Shown one piece after another: positions 1-26,629 of a DNA stretch of 64,000 nucleotides. This stretch comes from Alligator mississippiensis. Its lineage: Eukaryota; Chordata; Crocodylia; Alligatoridae. Each line of letters begins with the position of its first letter. Within the stretch, counting starts at the first letter, position 1. The stretch lies in assembly GCF_030867095.1 (NCBI RefSeq), contig NC_081831.1:66292716-66356715 (forward strand). Reading direction: 5' to 3'. The notes below the pieces were generated by a model. It saw only the letters and a list, made by a program, of their open reading frames with translations, made no database searches and was not told the origin of the DNA. The position numbers and the translations under genes are program-made.

Positions 1-800
1 TAGAGCTCACTGTCTCAGGATGTCCCTGATGACCAGACCTTATCAGGTTTTCAGAAAGAAGACACACCATCCGCTAACAAGTAAGAACATACAGAATTTC
101 ATTAAACAGAATTTTAAAATGGAAATATAAAATATTAGCATGTGGAGCCAGATGCCACTGACCACATGCTTAGAGTTAGGAACAGTGGGTGCTGGCTAGT
201 AGCAGAGACTGGTACTGGCTTGGATGAAACACATGTAGGAGTCTGTATAAGGGTTCTCATATTGCTATTATTTGGCACTAAGATGCAGGAGGTAAAACAC
301 ATGGGAGGACTCAAGCCCTACCCTGGAGAGCAGAGGAATTCACCAAATGGGTTAAATTGTGCCCTGATTAGGAGAAAATGCAAACACCTATATGAAAGTC
401 ACCAGTTATAATGGCCCCTTTTGTAGGAAGCTGTATTAGTTCTATAAAGTCATGATATTTTACAGATATGTACAAAGGTAAGTTCCTGGCGCCAAAGTGC
501 AGACAGTAAATAGATTGGAGCCTGCATCTCCTCCCATTGAAATCAGTGGGAGTTAATCAGTGTCTCCTTCTTGCCCTCCATCTTCCAGCTGTGCTGGCGC
601 TTTTAGCAATCAGGGTGAGCATCAAGTTAGAATCATGCACATTACTACATCATCATCCTGGCAGACAGGCTGTCTTTGTACTCTGGTTTATGCTAAAAAT
701 AGTTGGTCTAAAACAGGGGTGAAACCAGCTCAGGGAATGGAAATTGTGGAGGGAGGGATTGGAGCTGTTCTAACCAGATACTCCAGCCACACGTGCTTTG
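1..800. other. Intergenic, no gene recognised
   Basis: Ordinary AT-leaning sequence with no exon I can support. The only structure seen is a short near-perfect inverted repeat at 531-552 (CTCCCATTGA then TCAGTGGGAG), a motif common in old reptile and bird repeats. Confidence 0.6.
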
Positions 801-821
801 GAAGCCCATGAAACAGAAGCC

Positions 822-1170
822 CACGAACAATGCGTGCCCCTGGTGGCTGCGGGGGCATGGCAGCAGCAGGAGCATGGTGGGGGCAGCGGTAGCGCAGTGG
901 TGGTAAGTGGGGGAACTCCTACAGACACCAATGCCGCTGTCGGTGGTGTTGCTGACCCTTTGGCGAGCACCGACAAAGAGTCAGCAACCACCTGCAGACA
1001 CCGCCGGCTGTGGTGGCCAGCAGGGATTGCAGACCACCCACAGACGCTGCCAGCGGTGTTGGCGGTGGGGTGGCAAGTGGCAACTGCCTGCAGGTGCCAC
1101 TGTCAGTGCCCCTTTTTGTAGGGGGTGCACCGCCATGCCCAGGCAGTGCACCCCCTACACGTTGCTCCTA
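822..1170 (+). repeat. GC-rich interspersed repeat, copy A
   Basis: First of four related GC-rich copies in the window (others at 4540-4862, 34329-34673 and, reversed, 36611-36900). It opens with a CATGAA-like hexamer (CACGAA), then a TGCGTGCCCCTGG-like head. It has an interior of degenerate, roughly 30-60 bp modules (CCACCTGCAGAC and GGCAGCAG types). Near the end is an inverted repeat, TAGGGGGTGCA at 1119-1129 and TGCACCCCCTA at 1147-1157, followed by a short tail. Open frames through it are composition artefacts. I cannot name the family. Confidence 0.65.
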
Positions 1171-3180
1171 CAAGAGCCCTACAGAGCATCTCAGTAGTTC
1201 CCTTCACTATCCCTAGTTCCAGGGTTTCTGATAAACAGAGTTGGAAATGTGCTGAAGCAAAATGGAAATATCTTTGAGGTAAGGAAGTAAGCAGGTCAGG
1301 GAGAGGGCACATGGATAAAGGAAGAATTTAGGAAGGAATTGCGGAACAGCAACATTGCATGACCTGAAAGTAGGATGCTGCTCCAAGCTCAGGTGGAGCT
1401 AGGGAATAGCTCACCTGTTTTTCAGTGGTGAAGACTGAAACCCCTAAACACACATTTAATGATTTCTTCATGTCTTCAACCTGTGTTTTATGGTGCATTA
1501 TCTCCTGTTGCCTCTAGAGTGCCTTCTACTCATTTTCTAGGAAGATGCAAAACAGCATCTCTGTTATAAAACCTCTGCATGCTGGGCTGATTTCCTGGTT
1601 TTCTGTGACCCAGACAGCTGTTAACCAATAACTGACTCCTGCTCTAAGCACACTCACTTTAGTTGTTCTCTAGTCTCTTCAGTTACAATTCAAAGAGAAG
1701 TTTGAAGGAGGCTTAATTGGGACATGAACCATTATTATTAATTAATGAGTAACTATAGGCCCTTGGGCAATCTATTAAATTATGATACTCTGGCTAAGCT
1801 TGTTTAAGCTTGTGTTTTTTAAAATGCCTGGAGCAGTGGATGGGAACTAGTCAGTAATACACATTAAACTAATAAATATATAGCCAACACTAGGGAGAGA
1901 GTGCTTTTGGTGATCTCTAGATGAAATATGGAGGATAATAGCTAGAATATTGTTGAAGTTTATTCCCAACATGTGGGTTCTTTTATTAAAAAAATGATTT
2001 TTAAAAATAGATGAATGATTAATCTAAATATTCCTGTGCAGTGTAGTGAACCCAAATACTGCAGTACTGGTTTTTGGAATCAAAAAGGGATATTAGTAAT
2101 AAATGAATAAATAAAAGACTATTGTACCAAAAAAAAAAAGTCTCACATCTGACTAGTTGTTTCATTGGACCTTTCTGAAAATCAAGCCCAGGTCTGAACA
2201 CAAAAAAACACAGGCCAGATTTGAAAACATGGGTTGTTAGAGAGAGAGGAGACTGTCTCAGAAATTCAAATGAAAAATGAGGATAGAAAATATTCTCTTA
2301 CTTTACAAGACACATGGTAAGTTTTCAAGCACTGCGGTGATCAGTGCTACAGACAAACCTATAGAGAATATCCTGAAGTCTGCTTTTAGCTAACAGCCTG
2401 TATTGTAGATGGAAGTTACAAAACCAGGAAGTCTCCAAGCCCCAGATCACGTGGTACAGATGAAAATGCAGATTACTGGCCTCCAAAGCCACAGCATTTA
2501 TGTCTATTTCATATTCATCTGTGGGCAATTTCACACAGCCTCTGCAGAGTTTCTTTCCCTCGGGCAGAATTAAGCAGCCAAGCCCATGTAGACAATTATT
2601 TAGTGATTTCACAGGCACACTGGTTGCTTATCTTCATCTTATTAGAAATATTCAGTTTAGATTATATTACATTCTTGCAGCGTCACAGTTCTCAGACCAG
2701 TGTGTTTATTACCAATCCTTTGCCACCCAGTTTGGTCTTATCAATCGGCTTCAATGAACAGATCTTGAACTGTTTGCATAGGTTCTTTCCCCTGCAAATA
2801 TTTGCAGTACTTCCTAAACATTTCACAATATAGAGAAGGACAGAAAGAGGTGCCCAAGCTGGAAAATGGGCTTTTGACTCTTCAATGAAGTCTCCCATTT
2901 CTACTGCTTTCTGCTATTTCTTTTTGTGATGTTGTAAGGCCCCGATGTCCTTGCAATTTCCACCTGCCTAAGTTCCCCTGCTGCTCTTAGTAGACGTGAT
3001 AATGTTCTTCTTTCTCCCCAATCCACTTAAAATGTTAGAGACTTTTAAAAATGAATAACATACCAAAAAAATAACACGCACACTGAATCCATAGAATCAT
3101 TACAATTTTACGCTGAGTTGTCAATTAAAGTTGACCAAAGATTCATCCATTCAGTCAAAGGTGGCAGGAGAAAATATTAT
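1171..3180. other. Intergenic, AT-rich, nothing recognised
   Basis: No exon, RNA gene or classifiable repeat could be supported. There is an A-run near 2130. Open frames are short and have no recognisable family content. Confidence 0.55.
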
Positions 3181-3189
3181 TTAGGGGGC

Positions 3190-3410
3190 TGATCCCTGTC
3201 CCTCCCTCACACGGGGCCGTTGTGGGGCCAGCGTGAGCTGGTGCTGTATGCAGCGGTGGAGGAGCATGTGGTGGGGGCACTAGGCCGGCACTGTGGCGGT
3301 GGGGTATGGTGGTGGCGCAGTGGTGCTGCTGCTGGTGCCAGCCTCTGCAAAATTAGTTTGGGGGGGGGGTCTAAGCCCCATTAGTCCCGGCCTTCCATTG
3401 TGTATGGCAA
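3190..3410. repeat. G-rich low-complexity block
   Basis: A stretch rich in GGTGG, GGGGC and GCTGCTG motifs stands out from AT-rich surroundings. It resembles the interior of the GC-rich repeat family but lacks the family's head and its terminal inverted repeat, so I do not count it as a copy. It could be a strongly degraded or partial one. Confidence 0.35.
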
Positions 3411-3849
3411 TAACTCAGCCCTGCAAGAATTTGTACAGGGGTGTAGTGGAGTTTTCACTGTTAGTGCAGTTAATGTGGAGTAATTTTTCTATATAATCGG
3501 TGTGCTTGGTATCTACATTGTGCCAGTCCCTATATGGCTGCTGAAGTTGTGCTTGAAAGTAGTGCAGAGTAGTTGTGTTTCATTATAGAGATGACTATGT
3601 TTGGTGGTAAGTGACTTGTGACTTGAGAAATAACATTTTTGTTACAAGTTGCATAGGCACATACTAGAAAACCCAGGAAGAAAAGAGACTTGGGAAATAA
3701 AACTTCTGCTCCCAAGTCTGCTTTCCTCCCATTCATGTGGAGAAAATGCTCCCACTGTTTAGTGCAACAGGACCTACGTTACACTTGTGTTTGAATGTCC
3801 AGTGACCCAGGAACGCACCACAGTGATTATTTTTGAGGCTATCAGGAAT

Positions 3850-5940
3850 AATCTACATGGGGGCGGGGGCACTGCTGGCCAAAACATAGTTACAATACAA
3901 TACTGCTTTAGCAGTGAGTGCCCATTTTGAAGCCATATACATAAAGAGGCAAAATTTGGCCCTATTTGCAAATGTAATCCTGCTCTGTTGGAAACAGGAA
4001 GCAGTACCACAAGATTTCAAAAATGTTTGGTTTCTACAATTATATAGAAACAAAGGGGATACAAGTGACTGTGGCAGCTACAGAGGTATCTCCTTCTTGA
4101 ACATCATCAGAAAAATTGTCACTCTCATCATGCTCCCAAGGCTGCAATCTCCAGGTGGAAGAGTCTATCCTTAAAGTCAATGTGGTTTTCACTCTGGATG
4201 CTACACCACTGATATGATATTTTTGGTCAAGCAGCTGCAAAAGAAGTTCAGAGAAAAATTAATCCCACTATACATAGCCTTCATTGATGAAGGCCTTTGA
4301 TATAGTCAAAGACAGGGCCTGTTTACTGTTCTGAAGAAATTGGGTTGTCCCCCCAAACTTCTGAACATCATTTGCTCATTACATCAAGGTATGAAAGCAA
4401 CTGTCGTGTATGAAAACAAAGAATCAAGAGCCTCTGACAAACAACAGGGTGAAACAGGGCTATCTTAGCCCCTGTGCTTTTTAATGTCTACTTTTCATTT
4501 CTGCCTCTTCATGCATTCAAGGACAGCAATGATGCCATTCACATGAATGCTGTATGCCACCAGAGGCTGGGGGGGCACGGCGAGCTCCCGCAGGCGATGG
4601 CAGCAGCGGTGGCAGCAGGAATGTGGCGGCGGCAAGTGGTGAGCTCTCACAGGCAGCCACAGCACTGTCAGTGAGGAGGAGGGGAGGTGGTGAGCGCTGA
4701 CCAGAGGTCAGCAACCACCCGGAGACGCCACCGGCAGCATCGACAGCAGCCAGCAGCGATTGGGGACTGCCCGCAGATGCTGCTGGTGTTCCAGCTGTGC
4801 CTGTTTGCAGGGGGAGCACTGCTAAGCTCAAGGGGTGTACGTGCACCCCCTATGCGTCACCTATTCATCTATGAACCAGACTAGATGGAGGCTTGTTCAG
4901 TATCACAAGGTTTAGAGCAAAAACCAAGGTGAAAGGACTGGTTCTGAGAGATTTCCTGTTTGCGGACGATGCGGTCTTGGTTGCCCACAGTGAATCTTCC
5001 CTGCAAAATCCCTTGGGCAGATTTTCCGAATCATGCAAGAGCTTCAGGATGGCAATTAGTCTCAAGAAGACTGTGATCATGTACCAAGGGGTGAAAGAAC
5101 TAATACCTGACATAATCCTGGAGGATAAAAATCTTGGTGTTGTTGACAGTTGTTTCTACTTGGGCTCCATGATCAACAGGAATCTTGACCTTCAGACTGA
5201 CCTGACTAGCAGAATTGGAAAAGCAGCAAAGAATTTCAGGCTATTACAGAAATGTGCATGGAATAGTAGCAAACTATCAGCTCAGGTAAAGATGATGAAG
5301 ATCAAATCCACCAGACTTGTGTGCTTTCATCCCTGCTTTATAGTTCAGAAATATGGTCTACTTATGCTAGGCACATCAAGAGACTGAACAGCTTCCACAT
5401 GAGATGTCTGCATAAGATCCTGAAAATCAAGTGGGAAGACAGAATACCAAACACAGAGGTACTGGAGCATGCAGGACTTAAACACTTAGAAACCACTATC
5501 AAGAAGCGGAGGTTGCAATGGATTGGTCATGTTAGGTGAATGGGAGAAGACTGTATCCCCAAGAATATTTTGAATAGTAAGATTCGAGAAGGCTCTAGAA
5601 AGTGGGGTTGCCCTATATGGCAGGACCAAGATGTGTGCAAAAATGATATGAAGTTGTTCAGCATCAGTGTAGAAAGCTGGGAGAAGCATGCAGAATCCCA
5701 TCCAATCTGGAGGGAATATCTGGCACTCGGTGCAGCTCAACATGAAGTAGCTTTGATCCGGAGGATGGAAGCAAAGTGAGAAGGAATAAAGCAGCAAGCT
5801 ATACATTTGGACTCCAACTCAGACAACATATGGATCTGCAAAACTTGTAGCAAGCTGTGCCACTCTCGCAATGGGCTTGTCAGCCACAAGCAGATTCATC
5901 AGGCATCTGACTAGACCCCTTGTCTGTACACCATTATCCA
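3850..5940 (+). mobile_element. Broken non-LTR retrotransposon (LINE), RT C-terminal half
   Basis: Translated pieces on this strand follow the order of a LINE reverse transcriptase. First comes a finger region (VPQDFKN, then NKGDTSDCGSYRGIS) near 3990-4110. A segment matching the GCPPK..N.I..LHQGM stretch follows near 4340-4400, and the catalytic FADDAVL box lies near 4955-4980. Downstream are an ISLKKT/YLGSMI segment and a C-terminal LHKILKIKWEDRIPN / RRLQWIGHVR domain near 5400-5540. The last part contains a C2H2-type knuckle (CKTCSKLCHSRNGL...H) near 5830-5910. Reading frame changes and stops interrupt it, so it is dead. A GC-rich repeat sits inside it at about 4540-4870. The 5' endonuclease part is missing, as in 5'-truncated insertions. 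I do not assign a clade; it is not the CR1 type seen elsewhere in the window. Confidence 0.8.
4540..4862 (+). repeat. GC-rich interspersed repeat, copy B (inside the LINE)
   Basis: Same family as 822-1170: CATGAA start, TATGCCACCAGAGGCTGGGG head, GC-rich modular interior, and an end with GGGGTGTACGTGCACCCCCT. It interrupts the LINE reverse transcriptase just upstream of its FADD box. The LINE reading resumes near 4880 (GGLFSITRFRAKTKV in one frame), so this copy is younger than the LINE. Confidence 0.7.
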
Positions 5941-5944
5941 GAGG

Positions 5945-8765
5945 ATCAAGAGTTGCCTACTAATCCTCCTCTCACTGAAATAAATAGGAGGTGCGCCCAG
6001 CCCATAGTTTGCAATTCTGCAGGTGTTCCATAAACAAAGCAACAGTTATGGCATATAGTGTTATCTTTATCATCCTCACTAATGATATTCCAGAGAGCAG
6101 GTTTCAAGGTATGATGAGTACAGTATGGCCCCTACTTTAAATGCTACAACTGACCATGAAGGGAACAAAGAGTAGGAGTGAAGGCTACCCAAAGCTGATC
6201 AGACTCTCCTAATAACTGGTATCACGTCTCCTTTTCCTTTCAGTCTTTGCCTCGTTTTCTTCCTGCCCCAGTGAAAGGACAAAAAAAGAAACTGGAGTTT
6301 ATTGCCATTTCACTTCAGGAGAACATCTAGTCCTTGACACCTACTCACCCTGTGCATAACTCACGGACGCTCTCTTAATATGGCCCCATTACCAACTGCT
6401 ATGAATAAGGGAGAACCAACAAAGAGTCCGTGTGAAATGGGTGAGTAGGAATTCCAGACTGGGCATTTAAAATTATAGCTTTTTCCACGTTGTTTAACTC
6501 TGCACACTGTATTGCTCTACAGTGACTGCTAAATGGGTTTTGCTGAGAAGATGTTAGTAAGAGGCTCTGGGATTCATTTAGACTATAGTCTCCACAATTG
6601 GTAAACTGCTGTAGGAAAAAAATATACTAGTAATAGTGCATGCAGGGCCCTGACGTCTCTGCTTGCATGACTCCTGTACAAGGGAAAGAATAGGTTAACT
6701 TTGCCTTGAACTATAAAGGTAGGGCTGGATGTGGGTCTTTGCACGTATCTGTCAACTGCTACAAAATGGGCCATCTAGTATACAATGGACAATTTACATA
6801 ACAAGACAAACTGGAGTACTAGGATCAGGTCCCATTACCAGAGATCCTCTGCTTTTTCCTGATGCTCAGGAAAAACATCAAAGCCGCCCCATGTTGAGAG
6901 AATGGCTGAAAAACAGGATATGCAGGAGTGAGAGAAGCAAAGACAGCAGGGCCTTCTCTTAAAGCCTTTGCTGAAGGTCTGACTTAGGCATATGAGGGCT
7001 CTGCCTGCTGTATTACAGTTAACCAGTAAATGCTGTCTGGCCACAGAGGTAGCCCAGGGGGTGCAAGGACCTAAATGCCTGGTCTCAGAATTGGAGGAGC
7101 CAGGGCCTCCCCTTCTCTAGAAGTTATGCCTGGAGCTGGCTGAAGGGGAGTACTCAGAGAAACAGTATAAAAGCTGGGGATCCTGAGCAAATACCCCCAC
7201 TGTGGAATCTGTGACAGCTAGGTAGCATTGGTGTCTGGTACCATGGCAGTTGTGTCATCTTAATAGTTTACCATCAGTTTTAGCAATCTGTTATAAGTAA
7301 CCAGAACAAAGAGGAATTCCTATAATCAGCATAAAGTGAACAGAGATCTGGTTATAATTCAGGAACTCAAGGCTGTCTACAGTTACAGTCTTCATGAGAC
7401 AAAGCATGCTGGACTTCAGTGTAGTGTAGGTAGCAATAATGTCCATGCTTGTATCCAGGTGAGCACTTACTGAGACACGACATAGTAACTTTGAGCAATG
7501 CAGATTAGGTTCAGTCTGGCAACTAGAGCTCCAGGCTTTGTGTCCTGCAGCCTCATTAAAGCAGTCTGTTTATATTTATTATAAATAAAGTCCTCCCTCT
7601 TCTGTATTGCACTTAGCTCTTGAACTAAAAGAAAATCTCTATTAATTGCAGCAATGTAAGGTTTATCCTCCCTACAAGTTTGTCACTAGGAATTCACATG
7701 CCTTTGAGCAGGTCTGATATTCCTTTTAGCAGAGGGCTATCACTTCATTCCCTTCTCTGTTACATTGGATATTACCTCCATGGCAGATAGCTTAATAACC
7801 TATTTCAAAATGGTATTTTGTCTCAGAAATAATGGAATAATGTTTTCTTGGTTACATATAAAATAGCCTTGAAAACATTTTCAGTGATATTTTGCAAGCT
7901 TCTGTATCTTTACCAAAAAGAGACTTTTTCCCTTTAAGATTGTATGAAATTATTTACAGTGATAAAGCTGAAGGTGAACAACAGTGCTTTGCAACTCTGT
8001 GGCAGATTTCTAGTGTGCCCTGCACCTTTCATTTCTGAAAATCATCTTGCAACTGGCTTCTCCTCAATTATGTTTTATGTCTAACATCTTATATTACTTT
8101 GGGAGCTCAGCTTACTACACTCCTGTATGTGCCCTGACATTTCTCCTCCATAAAGCTTGTTGCACTGGAAGCTGACATGATTTAGTATCTGAAGAAGTAG
8201 TTTGTCATCTACAAATTCTCATGCCTCTGAACCAGTCAGTCTCCAAGGGTGGCCCCTTTCCTCTGCATGGACTTCTAAGGAAGCAACCTCAACAAGTGAA
8301 TCAATTTATGGGAGACATAGTGAGCGCAGCAGAAGTGTGGATACCTACATGGCTACCTACAAGGAGCATTGCTTTTCAGGCCAGCATATAGGAATTTGAC
8401 TTGAAAAAGATCCATGTGAATCACTGAACCCAAATGCTTTATTTTTCCAGAAGAACAAAAACAAAAAACAGTTGCAAGAAATCATCATGGACAGAAGGTA
8501 GAGTAGAAACTGAGAATGGTGTCCCCTAAAGTCCCTATGGATCCAAGGAGCCCTTTCCTACCTTTTTATTCCAGAATCCCCTTAACTTAACACATCAAAT
8601 TGAAACAGAAACTTGCACCTTCAGAGCCAGTGAAGGTAAAAGCTTTTTTACTATATCTCTATGCAGATGCCCCTTAAAGTTTGAGTCAGGCCTGTTGCTA
8701 CCAAAGTTTTAAGATAGCATGGATTCAGATCTCAATCAGGATCTTGGACCCTTCCCTAACCAATG
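5945..8765. other. Intergenic, no gene recognised
   Basis: No exon or confident repeat seen. A TATAAAA-like string occurs near 7167 but has no CpG island, initiator context or coding sequence to go with it. Confidence 0.5.
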
Positions 8766-8769
8766 CCAT

Positions 8770-9415
8770 ATTAGGGCCTGGATTGCAGGGTGGTGACACT
8801 GTGGGGCCAAGGCCCTGAGGCAGAGCTGCAATCTACTCCCATTACATCCCTGCCTTGCAGGAATATGTAGGCAGCGGATCATGGCCCTGCCCAGAGCCCT
8901 GGTCCTGCGCTGTCACTGTCCTACAATTCCAGCCCCAACCCCAGCCCTACCCACCCATCCCGCTCCTGGATGCTGCTCCCCATGGGCCCCATCTCATCTG
9001 TTCGGCCAAGCGCATCCTGCCCACATGGGTCCCATGTTGGGTTTCATGGAGACCCTACCTGCCCACCTACTCCATCCGGCATCCCTGGTAGTGCAGGGTA
9101 GATGAACTGGCGTACCCAGGCAGTGGGGCTGGGTCTGCCACAGTGGCGACGCTGGCAGCAGCAGCAGGAAGGAGCCACCACCACACTGGGGCTACTGGGA
9201 AGTGGAGTCTGGCTGCCGCATGGCCCCAGGCACTTGCATGCCTGGAGGTGGTGGGACTGGCTGCATATGCCACAGCCTGGGCTGCCCCCCAACTTGGGCT
9301 GGGTTGGGCAGGGCAGGGCAGGGTGACCCATCGCAGGCTGGATAAAATCCCTTGGCTGGTCAGATCCAGCTGCGGGCTGTATTTTGCCCGCTCCCGATGC
9401 AGTTGATGGCACACT
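8770..9415. repeat. GC-rich unclassified repeat block
   Basis: A sharply bounded GC-rich block of C-rich and then G-rich sequence in AT-rich surroundings. Its last 70 bases (a GGCTGGATAAAATCC segment, then GGGCTGTATTTTGCCCGC) resemble the terminal part of hAT-type elements that end in GTATTTTGCCCAC. No matching left end or target duplication could be fixed, so the class is a guess. Open frames on both strands are composition artefacts. Confidence 0.4.
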
Positions 9416-9419
9416 GTGA

Positions 9420-10990
9420 GATATTTTATGCATATAGATTTGAGAGCTCTGGTTACTATGTTCATGTGTACTGTGCTGCCTGAAGACAGGTAGATGGATT
9501 TGCTGGTGTCTGAATAGGTTTCCTTAGAAACCTACTCTTTGTGTTCCCCACATTCTAGTATAGCAGATAGGTCATTTGTGCTGCTATATTCTTCCACCGC
9601 TACGAATCTGTAAAACAGGCACCAATTCTGCTCTCTCTAAAGCAATTGCAAACTGTAATAGGAGCCATATTTCAGTGGGGACAGATTTAACTTCCACAGA
9701 CAGCAGGTCAAGCCTATAATTTGTTGGAATTTTACTCTGTCTTGATTTTAGTATCTCTAATTCCTTTGGAAGACTGTTCTCATATAACATTTCCAGCACC
9801 AGATTCCTTTATTGTTGGATGTTTTCTGTAGGATCCTAATTTTCTATGCATAGTGCAAGACATGTAATCTTACAGGCCCCTTATTCTGACACATTCAAGA
9901 TTGAAGCTGATTTCCAGAAGGATGCATTATTTATGCCCTCTACCTACCTAGATTTCTCAAAACTACATGCTTTGGGTGTTTTTTTCCCCCCTGGGATCTC
10001 TCTACCCATCCAGGAGCATAGCTTCCAAAATTCGAGGAGTGGAAATGAAAGATAATTAATTTGAATGAGATTTTATCAAACACTTATTCCACAGCTAGAT
10101 AGAAAAAGAAAAGTAAATGGTCAAGAGGTTTTCCAGAAACCAATAAAATAATTTTACTGTGAGTCCATGACAGCTTATACTGATTTGTCAAGGTATAAAA
10201 TGGCTTCGTTTCCCAGGAGTAATGTTTCATCATGGTGTCCTTGCAGGATTTTTTCCTTCATTATTCCAGAGGCCTTCGTTTATACGTGGCTAGATCCCTA
10301 ACTACCCCCAAAATATTGGGATTTGACAATGTTAGTTAATATTGAAAAACTTTGTAAAATGCCTAAATGATACAGAACTGAGCTCTGCATATATCAATAG
10401 TTATCCCTGCTGGGATCATATTGTCAAAGGAATCAAGTCTCTCCTTGGGAACTTTCAGGTATACCGTGCATGCGGTGAGCCAGTAATAAACCAGTGTGAG
10501 TTCATGCGTGCACACACACGTGCATATAAATGACTACTGAAAATCTTTGAATATTATTGTCCAGTCTTCCTTGTGATGTTACTTAGATAGAGCAATTGGT
10601 GGCTATGTGCGTCATCAGCCTGTGCATGGTAAAACAGCACTGTCAGTGTTGTCTGCTGACTCATCTCCGTTGTACATCAAGGAGGGCTGAAAGAACATGA
10701 TTTTTACAATGCCTAGAATCATAAAAATAAAATTGAATGCTGGATGCTCCCCAACATGTTGCCTTGTCTATAGGATGATAGAGCATAAATCAGTGTGTGT
10801 GTGTGTGTGTGTGTGTTGGCATGTACACAGTTGGATATTTCTCTTGCCAAAACTTAATTCAGTGCTTACAATAACTAATATGTGGCTTGAATGCTAAGCA
10901 TCATCAGCTGAGAGTGGATGCCTTGCTATTGACATTGCTGTGGACATCTCCAGCTGCGCTATACCACAGCTCATCCTGCCCACCGACTTC
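9420..10990. other. Intergenic upstream of PGK1
   Basis: AT-rich sequence with no exon recognised. A (GT)n microsatellite lies within it. Confidence 0.5.
10793..10816. repeat. (GT)12 microsatellite
   Basis: A pure GT dinucleotide run of about 12 units. Confidence 0.95.
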
Positions 10991-11659
10991 CCCAGCTAAA
11001 TGCATTTGTTACCATTATTTTTATTCTTGGGCAGGCTCGGAAGAGGAAGACCAGCAATGGGCTCCTCAGTAACCTCGGGGGTTCAAGTTGGGGAGACCAA
11101 ACTGCCTCTCCCCCTCCGCTACTCAGCCGGGGAGCAGCGGGCGCGGGCGAGACACGCTCTTGGCACAGAAAAGGAAGGGGGTGCAACGCGACAAGGGGCT
11201 CTGCGACACCAAATGCTAAGAGGCGACCAGCCCTCTTTAATCTGCTGCTGCCTAACACCGAGTGGCAACAAGGAGACGCTTGGATAAAACCCGGGAGATG
11301 CCTCAAGTGCTACGTGGGAAGCTGGACGAGGCCCCTTGGGTAGATGCCATAGCTTTTAGCAGACCAACTACAGCGTTGGGAGAACTGTTCTTTGCAAGCC
11401 TCGGGGTACCACAGACACCTTCTTCTGCAGGCAGAGCCGGAGCTTGCAGGGGCTTTGTGCTCTCCTGGACGGGAGGGAGGCAGCCCCCCCACCGCCAGAG
11501 CCTGCAAGCTCCCAGACTCCAGCTGCTGGGCATGAGGGACCAGGCTCTCAACCTCCCTCCTGCAAACTGAGCATGGCCCAGGGGTATCTACCCCCGTGCA
11601 GGCCTCACTGCTCAGGGAGGGGGGCCCGTGCAGCGCCCCCGCGCTCAGGGGCGGCCCCG

Positions 11660-11676
11660 GGGCTCGAACCCGCGTC
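11660..11676 (-). repeat. 17-nt direct repeat, first copy, with B-box-like core
   Basis: Identical to 11949-11965. On the minus strand the surrounding bases (GGGAGACGCGGGTTCGAGCC, followed by GGGGCCGCCCCTGA) resemble the MIR core around its B box. It may be a SINE relic inside the promoter, or chance in GC-rich DNA. Confidence 0.5.
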
Positions 11677-11695
11677 TCCCGCCAGACGGCGGCTC

Positions 11696-11710
11696 CGTGC
11701 AGGACGTGAC
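11696..11710 (+). promoter_or_regulatory. PGK1: Hypoxia-response element candidate (paired motif)
   Basis: The 15 bases CGTGCAGGACGTGAC hold the HIF core ACGTG (11704-11708) and, 8 bases upstream, a CGTG. The reverse complement gives CACGTCCTGCACG. This is the same string, in the same orientation, as the hypoxia-response element of the mouse Pgk1 promoter as I remember it. It lies about 170 bases upstream of the start codon. PGK1 is a known HIF-1 target in mammals; use of this site here is inferred. Confidence 0.7.
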
Positions 11711-11772
11711 CACCCCCCCCGGGGGAGGCGGGCCCTGTCTCGCGACGGACAGGTCGCTCCGCCACTCGCGAG

Positions 11773-11777
11773 GCGTG
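11773..11777 (+). promoter_or_regulatory. PGK1: Second RCGTG core
   Basis: A GCGTG in GAGGCGTGGCG, about 100 bases upstream of the start codon. It fits the minimal HIF/bHLH core, but such a short site is expected by chance in a CpG island. Confidence 0.3.
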
Positions 11778-11791
11778 GCGCGGGCCGGCAG

Positions 11792-11796
11792 CCAAT
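11792..11796 (+). promoter_or_regulatory. PGK1: CCAAT box
   Basis: CAGCCAATGGGC has the extended NF-Y consensus form. It lies about 85 bases upstream of the ATG, so roughly 40-60 bases upstream of the likely start site. Mammalian PGK1 promoters carry a similar CCAAT box. Confidence 0.7.
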
Positions 11797-11810
11797 GGGC
11801 TGCGGGCGCC

Positions 11811-11820
11811 GGGCGGGGCT
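11811..11820 (+). promoter_or_regulatory. PGK1: GC box (Sp1-type)
   Basis: GGGCGGGGCT is a near-consensus Sp1/KLF site between the CCAAT box and the presumed transcription start. Confidence 0.65.
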
Positions 11821-11829
11821 CTTGGCGGC

Positions 11830-11876
11830 GCGGAGCGACCCTGCGGCAGACGCGGCGGAGCAGCAGCAGCAGCAAG
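11830..11876 (+). other. PGK1: PGK1 5' UTR (start approximate)
   Basis: GC-rich leader ending in CAG repeats and the Kozak-like context AGCAAGATGT. The transcription start is set only by analogy with the short leaders of this gene in mammals and could be 20-40 bases off. Confidence 0.5.

Positions 11877-26629
<14,753 letters not shown>

Noticed and set aside
7060-7260. Possible old LTR or promoter suggested by a TATAAAA string
   Set aside because: No paired repeat, no internal coding region and no CpG island or exon nearby.
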